From: an uncultured Clostridia bacterium
GTDB taxonomy: Bacteria; Bacillota; Clostridia; TANB77; CAG-508
DNA length: 64,000 bases
Assembly (NCBI GenBank): GCA_948777935.1
Contig: CAQDYY010000005.1
Location: 90,428-154,427, forward strand
Direction of reading: 5' to 3'
The notes under the pieces are model-generated. The model saw only the letters and a program-made list of their open reading frames with translations, had not been told where the DNA came from and ran no database searches. Position numbers and translations under genes: made by a program. This document shows positions 10,002-18,726 of the stretch, one piece after another. How positions within the stretch are numbered: the stretch's first letter is position 1; each line of letters starts with the position of its first letter.

Positions 10002-11383
10002 AATATCATAGGACCTATATCAGTTACATTTCCAGCACCTAATGTTAAAACAATATCATTTGGTTTTGCATGTTCTTTTACATAAGAAACAATATCATTA
10101 AAATCTGAAATATATTCTGAATGGCTTCCTCTTGTAGAATTAATACGTTCTACAATATCTTTTGAAGAAACACCGTAAGTATTAGTTTCTCTTGCAGCAT
10201 ATATATCTGCTATAATAATATGGTCAAAGTTACTAAGTGCCCCACAAAAGTCATCTAATAAAGTTTTTGTTCTACTGTAGGTATGAGGTTGGAAAATAAC
10301 CCATGACTCATTAAATTTCTTATTATTTAATGCATTACAAGTTGCACTAATCTCTGTTGGATGATGAGCATAATCATCATATACACGGATATCATTATAA
10401 CTACCTTTATATTCTAACCTTCTATGCGCTCCTGTAAATTCTTTTAAAGCTTCTTTCATGCTTTTAGACGAAATATTATAATGATCACATAAGCTGATAC
10501 ATGCAAGAGCATTTAAAACATTATGAGTACCTGCAACAGATAATTCAATATGTTCAAAAAACTCTTTATTTTTGTATACATCAAATTCTGCAAAACCATC
10601 ATCATTAAAAGAAATATTATTTGCTGTAAAATTTGCATCCAAATTTTTAATACCGTAAGTTACAAAAGCGCAATTAGTATCATTTGCTAAATCTAAACAA
10701 TTTTCATCATCTGCATTTAGCACTAAAAAACCATCTTTAGGTAATAATTTCACATATTTTCTAAAAGCGTTTTTAATATTATCAAATGTTTTAAAATAAT
10801 CTAAATGATCATTATCAATATTTAAAATAATTTCAGATTTTGGTCTAAATTTTAAAAAACTTTCTACATATTCACAAGCTTCAATAATAAAGTAATCACT
10901 ATTTCCAACCCTATAATTTCCATCAATTTGTTTTAATATACCGCCAACTTGAATATTTGGGTCAAGACTAGCTTTCAAAAAGCAAACAGCAACCATAGAA
11001 GTAGTAGTAGTTTTACCATGTGTACCAGATACACCAATAGTATCTCGAAAAGATTTTGTAAGTTCACCTAAAAAATCACAACGTTCAATAATAGGAATAT
11101 TATTTTCTTTTGCAAAAATGATTTCTGGATCATCTTGTTTAATTGCAGCGGTATAAACAACTGCATCAGCTTGTTTAAGATTTTCAAAATCACGCCCAAT
11201 AGTAACTGTAATTCCATTATTAGCTAATTTATCAGTAATTTCAGAACGATTAGCATCAGAGCCAGTAACTTTAAATCCCCAATTGTTTAAAATTTCTGCA
11301 ATACCACTCATGCTAACTCCGCCAATTCCAAGCATATGTACATGTTTATATTTTTTAATATTATCAATATTTGCCAAAGCCAT
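9992..11383 (-). CDS. murC: UDP-N-acetylmuramate--L-alanine ligase
   Basis: Cytoplasmic Mur ligase adding L-Ala to UDP-MurNAc in peptidoglycan synthesis. 463 residues is the usual length. An N-terminal Rossmann motif GIGGVSMSG (~18-26) is followed by the ATP P-loop GTHGKTTTT (~120). Further family motifs are DNDHLDYF, the YDDYAHHPTE signature and the C-terminal QPHTYSRT. The RBS AAAGGGGCGA precedes the ATG. All codons read conventionally; CGG occurs only across codon boundaries (for example TAC-GGT), a useful control for the recoding reported elsewhere. Confidence 0.97.
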   Translation of the reverse strand: MALANIDNIKKYKHVHMLGIGGVSMSGIAEILNNWGFKVTGSDANRSEITDKLANNGITVTIGRDFENLKQADAVVYTAAIKQDDPEIIFAKENNIPIIERCDFLGELTKSFRDTIGVSGTHGKTTTTSMVAVCFLKASLDPNIQVGGILKQIDGNYRVGNSDYFIIEACEYVESFLKFRPKSEIILNIDNDHLDYFKTFDNIKNAFRKYVKLLPKDGFLVLNADDENCLDLANDTNCAFVTYGIKNLDANFTANNISFNDDGFAEFDVYKNKEFFEHIELSVAGTHNVLNALACISLCDHYNISSKSMKEALKEFTGAHRRLEYKGSYNDIRVYDDYAHHPTEISATCNALNNKKFNESWVIFQPHTYSRTKTLLDDFCGALSNFDHIIIADIYAARETNTYGVSSKDIVERINSTRGSHSEYISDFNDIVSYVKEHAKPNDIVLTLGAGNVTDIGPMILER

Positions 11384-11548
11384 TCGCCCCTTTAAATTTC
11401 ATTTATACAATTATCATTAATAACAGATAAATTATATACTTTAAATAGTTTTTTTTCAATATTATTTTATGTATTATGTATAAAATTTGTTAAAAATATG
11501 CATTATATAAGTACAAAGAAAATGAAATTAAAATTTTTGTAAAATATG

Positions 11549-11575
11549 GGAGGAAAAAAGATATTTATGACGAAT
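11549..11575 (+). promoter_or_regulatory. Candidate sigma-H promoter of spoVG
   Basis: GGAGGAAAA, then 11 bases, then GACGAAT matches the sigma-H consensus (RnAGGAwWW, N11-12, RnnGAAT). It lies about 57 bases before the spoVG start. spoVG is a classical sigma-H target in Bacillus, so gene identity and site agree. The -35 part also looks like an RBS, but no ORF follows it. Confidence 0.6.
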
Positions 11576-11632
11576 AATATATTTGTACATAAAAGTACAA
11601 ATTTTAAAACTTTAGAAAGAGGTGCTTAAATT

Positions 11633-11914
11633 ATGCAAATTACAGACGTACGTTTAAGAAAAGTAAATTCAGAAAACAGAATGAAAGCTGTTGCTTCTGT
11701 AACATTCGATAATGAATTCGTAATTCACGATATCAAAGTTATCGAAAGCCAAAATGGATTATTTATAGCTATGCCAAGCAGAAAAACTCCAAACGGAGAT
11801 TTCAAAGATATAGCTCATCCAATTAATGCTGAAACAAGAGAGAAAATTCAAAAAGCTATATTAGAAGCTTATGATGCTCCAGATGCCGAAGAAGGATCTG
11901 AATCAGCAGAATAA
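11633..11914 (+). CDS. spoVG: SpoVG regulatory RNA/DNA-binding protein
   Basis: 93-residue SpoVG, a small site-specific nucleic-acid-binding regulator linked to sporulation and cell division. The N-terminus MQITDVRLRKV and the block FIAMPSRK are family hallmarks, followed by an acidic tail (EEGSESAE). The RBS is AGAGGTGCTT. It is monocistronic: its own promoter is upstream and a strong terminator follows. Confidence 0.95.
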   Translation: MQITDVRLRKVNSENRMKAVASVTFDNEFVIHDIKVIESQNGLFIAMPSRKTPNGDFKDIAHPINAETREKIQKAILEAYDAPDAEEGSESAE

Positions 11915-11922
11915 TATAAATA

Positions 11923-11949
11923 AAAAATGACCTTATGGGTCATTTTTTT
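11923..11949 (+). terminator. Rho-independent terminator of spoVG
   Basis: Stem AAAAAATGACC / GGGTCATTTTTT with a TTAT loop and a run of seven T directly after the stem. Confidence 0.85.
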
Positions 11950-11956
11950 GTTATGT

Positions 11957-12006
11957 AGGGGGCACCGTTTGTGGGAATACCAGTTAGACATGACACCACT
12001 GTGCCC
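11957..12006. repeat. Interspersed ~50-bp repeat, copy 2
   Basis: Same element as at 1361, with ends GGGGGCAC/GTGCCC and interior TTTGTGGGAATACCAG. It sits between the spoVG terminator and the end of the converging TraG-like gene. Confidence 0.85.
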
Positions 12007-12020
12007 TTATACTAAAAAAT

Positions 12021-12050
12021 AGGGGGCAGATATAAATCTACCTCCCTACA
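12021..12050 (-). terminator. Terminator of the TraG-like gene
   Basis: On the minus strand a stem AGGGAGGTAGAT / ATCTGCCCCCT (one mismatch) is followed by ATTTTTTA, ten bases past the stop codon. Confidence 0.7.
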
Positions 12051-12060
12051 AAACTATTTT

Positions 12061-14403
12061 CTAATTTGGATTTCCTCTTTTTAAATCAAATACAATAGCA
12101 TCTTGGTTATCAAATAAATATTGTGAATCACTAGTATCTGTTTTAATTGGATCAATATCGCCTCTATCATCTTTTTTATAATCATCTTTTATTAAATCGG
12201 TTTTTCTTTTCTTAGAAACTTTATCTTCTTCTGCAATACCATTTGTAAATTTTGCAAAATCATATGTTTTTCCTGGATGAGACTCTTTATATTTTGCTTC
12301 CATAAAATCTACTTTACCATCACCATATTGGTCTTTTCCTTTTAAATCTTTATATACATATGCACACATTTTAAAACCAAGAGCTTCAAGCTTTCCAGAT
12401 TTAATATTTGGCTTCCAATCCCATCTAGGAGCATTAATTTTTGAATCATAAGCTACCTTATCAGAATTATAAGTTACACTATAAATCCACTCTCTATGAT
12501 CATTAAATTCTTTCTCCCAAACGTCTGCTTCTTCACGAGTTAAACCACCAAAAACTAATTTTGTTGATGCATTAGTCATTATAGAATCACGATATTTTGA
12601 ATGTCCCTTAAATCCTAATTGAGAAAGATTTTGAATAGATATCATTGTTCCTACATGATATTTTCTATAAAGTGTATATAATGGTTGTGTGGCAGGACCA
12701 ACAAAATCTGCAAAATCGTCTACATATAGAAAATGTGGTATTCTAGAATGTTCATTTCCTGGACGTCTTAAAACTGCAAATTGCATTAATAGTAGGAAAA
12801 ACAATCCAAAGGCTTTATGTGCAGTTCCACCTAAATCACCACGTCTTGTGCAAACAAGAGTTACTTGACCATCAGCAAGCATTTTATCAAAATTCATATT
12901 ATTAGTTCTATTACATAATATATTTCTTACATTAGCAAGTCTTAACAAATTATCAAGTTCTGTAATAGCAGAATATACATATCTACTAGTCTCTGCTACT
13001 AATTCTGGACTTCCATAAAAATTCTTTTTAAAATATCCAAGTTGTATAGAATATTCTTCTGCAAGTTCAGGAATTTCTTCCATTTTATGACACATATCTT
13101 CTATTAAACTAAAATCATTTAACATTTTTAACATATCTTCTAAGTTTGGTAAATCCCCATTATTCAATCTTGGGTACATTACTTTCAATAAAATTGATAA
13201 GTTTTCAACAGCTTGTGCTGCAGAATTTTCACGATATGTTTCCTCATCATCTGTATGTGTTGTTTTATACATTCCTCTAATAACAGTAGATATAGCAACT
13301 GATGTTAATGAAGGATCGTCAAACATAAAAGGATTTAAACCAATTGAGTTTGAATCATTAGGGTCTATAATATTTGGTTTAATATTATAATTTCTTGCAA
13401 CATCAGCCATACGATTTACTGAATCAATATCAGGTGATACTAAAGTTACACCAACATTACGATATATAAGTCCATTTGAGCTTTTATCGCTATAAATCAT
13501 TTTTTTCATATAGGCTTTATAAATAGCTTCTTTACCTGAAACAGGTGATAACATATTTAAAGAAAAGTTTGCATTTAAATAGTTATTATCATAAGGAAGG
13601 TTTAAATGTGCAATTCCAGTTTTTAAAGCTGTAAATCCCATTTCTTTTGATACTTCTTTAAAAAAGTTCTTTTTTTCTATATCTCTTGCCATCATTGGCT
13701 CAAATACCATTGTTGTTTTTCCAGTTCCAGAATAACCAACGATCAAAGCAGGGTCAAACCTTCTACTTTCAGAAATTTTAGCAAGATGTCCTTTAATCTT
13801 ATCTCTACAAAGTATATTTTCACAAGTATATGGTCCCATTCCTGCATTTTTGTCAGATAAATCAATACCTGCATAATCATTAATACCATCACGAATATCT
13901 TTATTTTCATTAAGACCTGTAAATAACCATTTAAATACAGGGTAAAATGTAACTAAAGGTAAGTAAACAGCAATTGCTTGGAATGCTGGTCTAATTAAAT
14001 TAGAGAATTCGGTAACAATTGTTGTATAATTTGGAACAGAAACAAACAATAACCATAAAAGTCCATTAAGCCATTGAACTGCCATTGAAATTCCAACTAC
14101 ATATAAACTAGCACAATATACGTATAAAAATCCTACTTTCATCCAATAAGATTTTGCAAAACTTGATGAACCAGAAAATAGAAATGCAAATACAGGGCAT
14201 GCAAGAGCTATGGTATATGTGATTGGACCCCAATATGAAACTCCTATTCCTGTAAAAAATAGTATAAGTAATTCTACAATTCTATCAACCATGACATAAA
14301 TAGTCGCAAGTGTTAATATATATGTAGCAAAAGTGTTTCTATCTGTACCTAACCATTTTAAAAATTTATCTATATATTTTAGCAATTTTTTCACCACTTT
14401 CAA
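12061..14403 (-). CDS. TraG/VirD4-like membrane ATPase (orphan coupling protein)
   Basis: 780 residues. The N-terminal ~170 residues hold about five hydrophobic segments. A P-loop ATPase domain follows, with Walker A VGYSGTGKTT (~225) and a Walker B-type segment FLYVDDFADFV (~570). It then has the glutamine-containing QNLSQLG segment typical of FtsK/VirD4 coupling ATPases. The C-terminus is lysine- and aspartate-rich. No relaxase, mating-pair genes or att sites are nearby, so it is not part of an obvious conjugative element. It could serve a chromosomal secretion system, possibly the Tad-like one upstream. It has its own terminator. Confidence 0.7.
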   Translation of the reverse strand: MKVVKKLLKYIDKFLKWLGTDRNTFATYILTLATIYVMVDRIVELLILFFTGIGVSYWGPITYTIALACPVFAFLFSGSSSFAKSYWMKVGFLYVYCASLYVVGISMAVQWLNGLLWLLFVSVPNYTTIVTEFSNLIRPAFQAIAVYLPLVTFYPVFKWLFTGLNENKDIRDGINDYAGIDLSDKNAGMGPYTCENILCRDKIKGHLAKISESRRFDPALIVGYSGTGKTTMVFEPMMARDIEKKNFFKEVSKEMGFTALKTGIAHLNLPYDNNYLNANFSLNMLSPVSGKEAIYKAYMKKMIYSDKSSNGLIYRNVGVTLVSPDIDSVNRMADVARNYNIKPNIIDPNDSNSIGLNPFMFDDPSLTSVAISTVIRGMYKTTHTDDEETYRENSAAQAVENLSILLKVMYPRLNNGDLPNLEDMLKMLNDFSLIEDMCHKMEEIPELAEEYSIQLGYFKKNFYGSPELVAETSRYVYSAITELDNLLRLANVRNILCNRTNNMNFDKMLADGQVTLVCTRRGDLGGTAHKAFGLFFLLLMQFAVLRRPGNEHSRIPHFLYVDDFADFVGPATQPLYTLYRKYHVGTMISIQNLSQLGFKGHSKYRDSIMTNASTKLVFGGLTREEADVWEKEFNDHREWIYSVTYNSDKVAYDSKINAPRWDWKPNIKSGKLEALGFKMCAYVYKDLKGKDQYGDGKVDFMEAKYKESHPGKTYDFAKFTNGIAEEDKVSKKRKTDLIKDDYKKDDRGDIDPIKTDTSDSQYLFDNQDAIVFDLKRGNPN

Positions 14404-14825
14404 ATAAATCTATACACTATATATTATCCTACAAAATGAAGAAAAAATCAAGGAAAAATGGCAAAAAAACTATAAAAATTGTTATAGTTTAGACTAGAAA
14501 TGAAAGAAAGTCTGCGAAGGCATACAAGAAACCTCTTTTGACAATGGTAACCCTGCCATAATTAAATCAAACTTTTCTTATTTTTCATATACTTTTCCTT
14601 AAGTTGACAGCATTGTATTTGAAAAAGATGTTTAACTTCAACATAAATTTCTCCATTGATTTTTAAAATAATTAATGATATAATTCAAATGCAATAGATG
14701 AATTATTGTATTATTTTAAGTAAAGTGAATTCAATGTAAGTAAGAAAAGATTTAAATGGTACTAGCCTTTTTAAATTTTATATGATATAATGCGAAAAGC
14801 AAATGATTAGTAAAGAGGAATTGTT
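14404..14825. other. Divergent intergenic region before holB
   Basis: About 420 bases without a convincing gene. Near the holB end there is a TTGATT-17-TATAAT promoter (14656-14684) and a second TATAAT at 14786. The part next to the minus-strand gene contains no clear element apart from its RBS region. Confidence 0.5.
14656..14684 (+). promoter_or_regulatory. Sigma-A type promoter upstream of holB
   Basis: TTGATT, 17-base spacer, TATAAT. The start codon is about 140 bases downstream; a second TATAAT (14786-14791) without a good -35 may give a shorter leader. Confidence 0.55.
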
Positions 14826-15714
14826 ATGGCTTTTGAAAATTTAATAGGAAATGAAAAGACAAAGAATTTATTATATTATATGGTAGAACAAGGTAAAGTT
14901 ACGCATAGCTACTTATTTATTGGACCATCTGGGGTTCGGAAAGACTCTATTTGCAAAAGAATTTGCAAAAATGATATTATGTACAGAAGAAAAAAAGCCA
15001 TGTGGGAAATGCAAGTCTTGTTTGCAATTTGAACAAAATAATCAGCCAGATTTTACATTAATAGAACCAGAAGAGGGAACTATTAAAATTGAAAAAATAA
15101 GACAAATGCAAGAGAAAGTATTAGAAAAGCCAATTATTTCTTCTAAAAAAGTATATATTATAAAAGATGCAGATTATATGACTAAAGAAGCGGGTAATTG
15201 CTTATTAAAGACATTAGAAGAACCACCAGAGTATGTTACAATCATACTAATAGGTGCTAATGAAAGCTTATTTTTAAATACTATTCGCTCAAGATGCATG
15301 AAAGTACTGTTTCAAAAAATAGAAGATAAAGAATTACAAAAGTATTTACAAGAAAATAATATTACACAAGAAATAACAAAAGAACGCTTAATGGCATTTA
15401 ATGGGTCAATTGAAAAAGCAATAAAAATTGAAGAGAAAAAAGAAATATATGATGAAATACAAAAGATATTTGGAAATATAGATCAATATACATTATTAGA
15501 TGTACTAGGTAAGCTAGAGCCATTATATAAGAATAAAGAAATAATAAATGACTTATTAGATTATATTACAATAATCTTCCTAGAAAAGGCAAAAAATAAT
15601 GCTAAATATATTTCTAATATAGAAACAATAGAAGAAGTAAAGAAGAATTTAAAAGCTAATAGTAATTTTGATATGAGCATAGATAAACTACTATACAAAA
15701 TATGGGAGGAATAA
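14826..15714 (+). CDS. holB: DNA polymerase III delta-prime subunit (one +1 recoding site)
   Basis: Clamp-loader subunit, ~295 residues after recoding. The zero frame runs MAFENLIGNEKT...FIGPSGV and then meets CGG at 14937. Skipping that C restores GKTLFAKEFAK, completing the P-loop GPSGVGKT. It then continues through the zinc cluster CTEEKKPCGKCKSC, the segment KDADYMTKEAGNCLLKTLEEPP and IRSRC to the stop, all typical of HolB. Without the shift translation ends at 15032. The gene is normally essential, so a true pseudogene is unlikely. It runs directly into ricT. Confidence 0.93.
14937..14940 (+). other. CGG +1 recoding site in holB
   Basis: Codon context GTT-CGGA. The skipped base is C14937; GGA then encodes the second Gly of the P-loop GVGKT. 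Confidence 0.9.
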
Positions 15715-15716
15715 AC

Positions 15717-16640
15717 TTGAAGGAAATAATAGGAGTAAGGTTTAAAAGACCTGGAAAAATATATTTTTTTGATCCCAAACATTGTAAATTGCAAAAAGGT
15801 CAACATGTTATTGTAGAAACAGCTATGGGGCAAGAATTTGCAGAAGTTATAATAGAAAACAAAATGCTTCCAGATGAGAAAATAGAAAACGAGTTAAAGC
15901 CAATTGTAAGAATAGCAGGATATAAAGATTACAAGCACAATGAAGAAAATAAGCAAAAGGAAAAAGAAGCATTTACAATATGTGAGGAACAAATCAAAAA
16001 ACACAAATTACAAATGAATTTAACAGATGTAGAATATAAATTTGATAATAGTAAAGTGCTATTTTACTTTACAGCAGATGGAAGAATTGACTTTAGAGAT
16101 TTAGTAAAAGATTTAGCAGCAATTTTTAAAACGAGAATTGAACTTCGCCAAATTGGAGTAAGAGATGAGGTAAAAAGAATAGGTGGAAATGGTATTTGTG
16201 GAAGGCAATTATGTTGTACATCATTTTTACCAAATTTTGAAACAGTTTCAATAAAAATGGCAAAAGAACAAAATATTTCTTTAAATCCGTCTAAAATATC
16301 AGGTAATTGTGGAAGATTAATGTGCTGCTTAAAATATGAAGAAGAAGCATATTTAGATAAATTAAAAAACTTGCCTAAAGTAGGAGCAATTGTAAAAGCA
16401 GATGAAGACGGAGAAGGAATAGTAGATTCTGTAGAAACTTTAAAAGAAAAAGTAAGAGTTAAATTTAAAGATAAAGAAGGCTTTTACTACAAAAAATTTG
16501 ATGCAAAAGACTTAAAAATTATTAAAGATGTAGAAGAAAAAGATGACATAGAAGGTGTTGACAAAGAGGAACTAAAAGAATTACGAAAACTAGAAAAATT
16601 GGAAGAAGAAGACAAGAAAAATCAAGCAGTAGAAATATAA
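15717..16640 (+). CDS. ricT: RicT/YaaT, PSP1-domain protein
   Basis: ~307 residues. RicT is part of the Fe-S-containing Ric (Y) complex that affects RNase Y-dependent mRNA processing, sporulation and biofilm in Bacillus. The cysteine motifs CGRQLCC and CGRLMCC in the PSP1 region are diagnostic. The C-terminal ~40 residues are a charged Lys/Glu-rich tail. TTG at 15717 is preferred as the start because GGGAGGAATAAAC precedes it; the ATG at 15702 overlaps that RBS. The gene begins two bases after the holB stop, a conserved Bacillota neighbourhood. Confidence 0.92.
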   Translation: MKEIIGVRFKRPGKIYFFDPKHCKLQKGQHVIVETAMGQEFAEVIIENKMLPDEKIENELKPIVRIAGYKDYKHNEENKQKEKEAFTICEEQIKKHKLQMNLTDVEYKFDNSKVLFYFTADGRIDFRDLVKDLAAIFKTRIELRQIGVRDEVKRIGGNGICGRQLCCTSFLPNFETVSIKMAKEQNISLNPSKISGNCGRLMCCLKYEEEAYLDKLKNLPKVGAIVKADEDGEGIVDSVETLKEKVRVKFKDKEGFYYKKFDAKDLKIIKDVEEKDDIEGVDKEELKELRKLEKLEEEDKKNQAVEI

Positions 16641-16697
16641 AAAGTGTTTTAAATATTAAATTTATTAATATACATAGTAATAAAGGAGGCGAAAGAT

Positions 16698-16877
16698 ATG
16701 GCATATAAAATAACAGAAAAATGTATTAGTTGTGGAGCATGTGCTGCAAACTGCCCAGTAGAATGCATTTCACAAGGAGAAGATAGATTTGTTATAGATA
16801 AAGATGCATGTATTGGATGTGGAACATGTGCTGGAGTTTGCCCAGTAGACGCACCAATTGAAGATACAGAAGAATAA
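16698..16877 (+). CDS. 2[4Fe-4S] ferredoxin
   Basis: A 59-residue electron carrier with two classical cluster motifs: CISCGACAANCP near residue 9 and CIGCGTCAGVCP near residue 38. It starts MAYKITEKC after a strong RBS (AAAGGAGGCGAAAGAT). Length and spacing match clostridial ferredoxins. It follows ricT by 57 bases and may be co-transcribed with it. Confidence 0.95.
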   Translation: MAYKITEKCISCGACAANCPVECISQGEDRFVIDKDACIGCGTCAGVCPVDAPIEDTEE

Positions 16878-17006
16878 AAATGTAGAGAGGATTTTATTAT
16901 AATTATGATACAAACAAAAATACTTTACATAATTTATACATTATGATATAATATATGGAGAATAAAAAAACAATAAATTTATAAGACATAAAGTTTTATA
17001 AAAGTA

Positions 17007-17035
17007 TTGACAATTTATTTTTTCAATGATAAAAT
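17007..17035 (+). promoter_or_regulatory. Promoter of the candidate small RNA
   Basis: Perfect TTGACA, 17-base spacer, TAAAAT. No RBS or ORF follows; the transcript would run into a strong terminator at 17187. Confidence 0.7.
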
Positions 17036-17041
17036 CCTATC

Positions 17042-17213
17042 ACAAAAAAATGATTATAACATGCATATTTTGATATGTGTGTGTCATAATATTAAAAGGT
17101 TGTTTGAGGATAGTAAGGTGGCTATCACGCCAGAGATGGTCTTAAAAGAGATGCAGGGTTACCGACCTGCCGAATGACCGGAAAAAAGAGGATGTAGCAA
17201 CACATCCTCTTTT
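17042..17213 (+). ncRNA. Candidate structured small RNA (~170 nt), family not recognised
   Basis: A stand-alone transcription unit with its own promoter and terminator. Visible structure, in order: a 5' hairpin (ATTAT...ATAAT arms enclosing CATAT/ATATG), then a compact H-type pseudoknot. In the pseudoknot GATAG (17109) pairs with CTATC (17122) while GGTG (17117) pairs with CGCC (17128). Next GGTC (17138) / GACC (17176) encloses the hairpin GCAGG (17153) / CCTGC (17166), followed by the terminator. I could not match it to 6S, SRP, tmRNA or the riboswitch classes I know. No gene lies directly downstream on this strand, so a trans-acting RNA is more likely than a riboswitch. Confidence 0.6.
17187..17213. 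terminator. Terminator of the small RNA, also serving the converging gene
   Basis: Nine-base-pair stem AGAGGATGT / ACATCCTCT with T-run TTTT on the plus strand and TTTTTT on the minus strand. Confidence 0.8.
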
Positions 17214-17628
17214 AATTATATGAAATTAATTTTCTTGAAACTATCTTTTTATTAAGATCAAATTCTGTTAAAGGAAATATAGTTCTTAATCTTAGAGAAC
17301 CTTTATAAGAGATTCTAACAGCAACTAAAGTAGTATCTTCAAGCTTTTTTACATACTGTATACTATTATTAGACTCATTAAAACCTATATAATCGGGATT
17401 ACTAATTATTTCTGGAATGTTTGCCATACTTATATTGTATGAGTTTTCATCTTTATATTGGTTTTTATGCTTTTCACAATGATATATTCTGTCTGCTGTT
17501 AATAAAATATTTCTAGGAGAACAGTTTAAATTTAAAGCACTTATTACTTTGTTATTTAGTTCACCAATTTTTATAGGATTATTGTTATCAGACTTTAATA
17601 TAGAGTTTATATTTAATTTTTGTTCCAT
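17212..17628 (-). CDS. Uncharacterised protein, possible BECR-type nuclease fold
   Basis: 138 residues, no signal or membrane segment, with RBS AAAGGAGAAAGC before the ATG. The C-terminal half has ADRIYHCEKHKNQY, IPEIISNPDYIGF and VAVRISYKGSLRLRTIFPL. This order of a His region, the IPEII..PDYIG motif and a beta-rich end is seen in barnase/EndoU/colicin-like (PBECR) nucleases of phages and mobile elements. The family call is tentative. It shares the bidirectional terminator with the small RNA and faces away from infC. Confidence 0.5.
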   Translation of the reverse strand: MEQKLNINSILKSDNNNPIKIGELNNKVISALNLNCSPRNILLTADRIYHCEKHKNQYKDENSYNISMANIPEIISNPDYIGFNESNNSIQYVKKLEDTTLVAVRISYKGSLRLRTIFPLTEFDLNKKIVSRKLISYN

Positions 17629-17762
17629 GCTTTCTCCTTTTCTTAATAAAAAATTATAAGTTATGAAATATATGTTGTCAATAAAAATATAAATAAAATA
17701 TATATTTATGAACTACCATGAGTAAAAAGGTACGCTTTTTCCAAAAAAATCGTTCATATGTA

Positions 17763-17791
17763 TTGACAAATGTGTATAAACAGTATATAAT
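17763..17791 (+). promoter_or_regulatory. Sigma-A promoter of infC-rpmI-rplT
   Basis: Perfect consensus TTGACA, 17-base spacer, TATAAT; start expected near 17798. Confidence 0.8.
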
Positions 17792-17797
17792 AACAAA

Positions 17798-17944
17798 GTT
17801 AAAAGAAGAAGTTATCCACTTCTCACCTAATCCAAATAAGGAAAAAGGTTATAAAATGAAAATTTTATACTATTACAAAGTAATAGGAGTATTTTGTGGA
17901 TTGGCTTTTAACAAGTCAATCTTATTTTTTTGGAGGTGTTTTAG
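17798..17944 (+). promoter_or_regulatory. infC operon leader with attenuator (L20-leader-like)
   Basis: The leader contains the stem AGAAG...CTTCT around TTATCCA followed by CTCACCTAA. Near the end there is an attenuator: GATTGGC / GTCAATC followed by TTATTTTTTT, just before the infC RBS. Position and architecture match the L20-binding leader that controls infC-rpmI-rplT in Bacillota. A reading frame MKILYYYKV... overlaps it but is probably fortuitous. Confidence 0.65.
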
Positions 17945-18460
17945 ATAAAACAAGAATTACCAATTAATGAACAAATTCGTCATAAACAAGTACAAGTAAT
18001 AGATGACGAAGGACAAAAATTAGGAACTATGGATACAACAAAAGCTTTAGATATTGCTTATGAAAAGAACTTAGATTTAGTTCTTGTAGCACCAAATGGA
18101 AATCCACCAGTTTGCAAAATAATGAACTATGGAAAATATAAATTTGAGCAAGCTAAAAAGGAAAAAGAAGCAAAGAAAAAGCAAAAAGTTTATGAAGTAA
18201 AAGAACTTCGTATTACACCAAATACAGAAGAACATGATTTTAACTTTAAAGCTAAAAATGCAAGAAAATTTATAGAAGATGGATGCAAAGTAAAAATTAC
18301 TGTTCGCTTTAGAGGAAGAGAGCTAAACTATGTAAAACAAGGTGAAACTATCTTAAATCAATTTATAGAAGCTTTATCTGATATTGCAGTTCCAGAAAAG
18401 AAACCTGTATTAGAAGGTAAGAATATGTTTATTATATTAGCTAAAAAAGCTGAAAAATAA
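17945..18460 (+). CDS. infC: Translation initiation factor IF-3 (AUA start)
   Basis: 171 residues. IF-3 monitors initiator tRNA and start codons on the 30S subunit. The conserved N-domain (ELPINEQIRHKQVQVI) begins at ATA 17945, eight bases after GGAGG; the first ATG (18029) would delete that domain. A rare start codon on infC is the known basis of IF-3 autoregulation (AUU in E. coli). The C-domain motif KNARKFIEDGCKVKITVRFRGREL is intact. First gene of the infC-rpmI-rplT operon. Confidence 0.93.
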   Translation: MKQELPINEQIRHKQVQVIDDEGQKLGTMDTTKALDIAYEKNLDLVLVAPNGNPPVCKIMNYGKYKFEQAKKEKEAKKKQKVYEVKELRITPNTEEHDFNFKAKNARKFIEDGCKVKITVRFRGRELNYVKQGETILNQFIEALSDIAVPEKKPVLEGKNMFIILAKKAEK

Positions 18461-18491
18461 TAGATTAATAAAAAGAAGGGAGTTTATTATT

Positions 18492-18692
18492 ATGCCAAAG
18501 TTAAAAACAAATAAAGCAGCAGCAAAAAGATATAGTAGTACTGCAAAAGGAAAAGTAAAAAGAACACATGCTAATTCAAGACATAGATTAGCAACAAAAA
18601 CATCAAGACAAAAAATGTCTAGAAGAGAAAGTGCCTATGCTGATAAAACAGTAGTAGCAGGAATTAAAAAATTATTACCATATGGTAACTAA
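18492..18692 (+). CDS. rpmI: Ribosomal protein bL35
   Basis: 66 residues, MPKLKTNKAAAKRY start, strongly basic, SRQKMSRRE motif. Component of the 50S subunit. RBS GAAGGGAGTTTATT. Conserved order between infC and rplT. Confidence 0.97.
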   Translation: MPKLKTNKAAAKRYSSTAKGKVKRTHANSRHRLATKTSRQKMSRRESAYADKTVVAGIKKLLPYGN

Positions 18693-18726
18693 AAGTATAA
18701 ACATAGAATAGGAAGGTGAAAAAGAA

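Noticed and set aside
12061..14403. Conjugative element
   Set aside because: A TraG-like gene alone, with no relaxase, integrase, att sites or other transfer genes around it.
17101..17180. Known riboswitch (c-di-GMP, T-box or similar) in the small RNA
   Set aside because: GGGTTACCGA resembles part of a GEMM riboswitch, but the rest of that core is absent and no gene follows on the same strand.
17718..17948. 76-residue ORF before infC
   Set aside because: It spans the promoter, leader and attenuator and has no RBS; best explained as chance reading of the leader.
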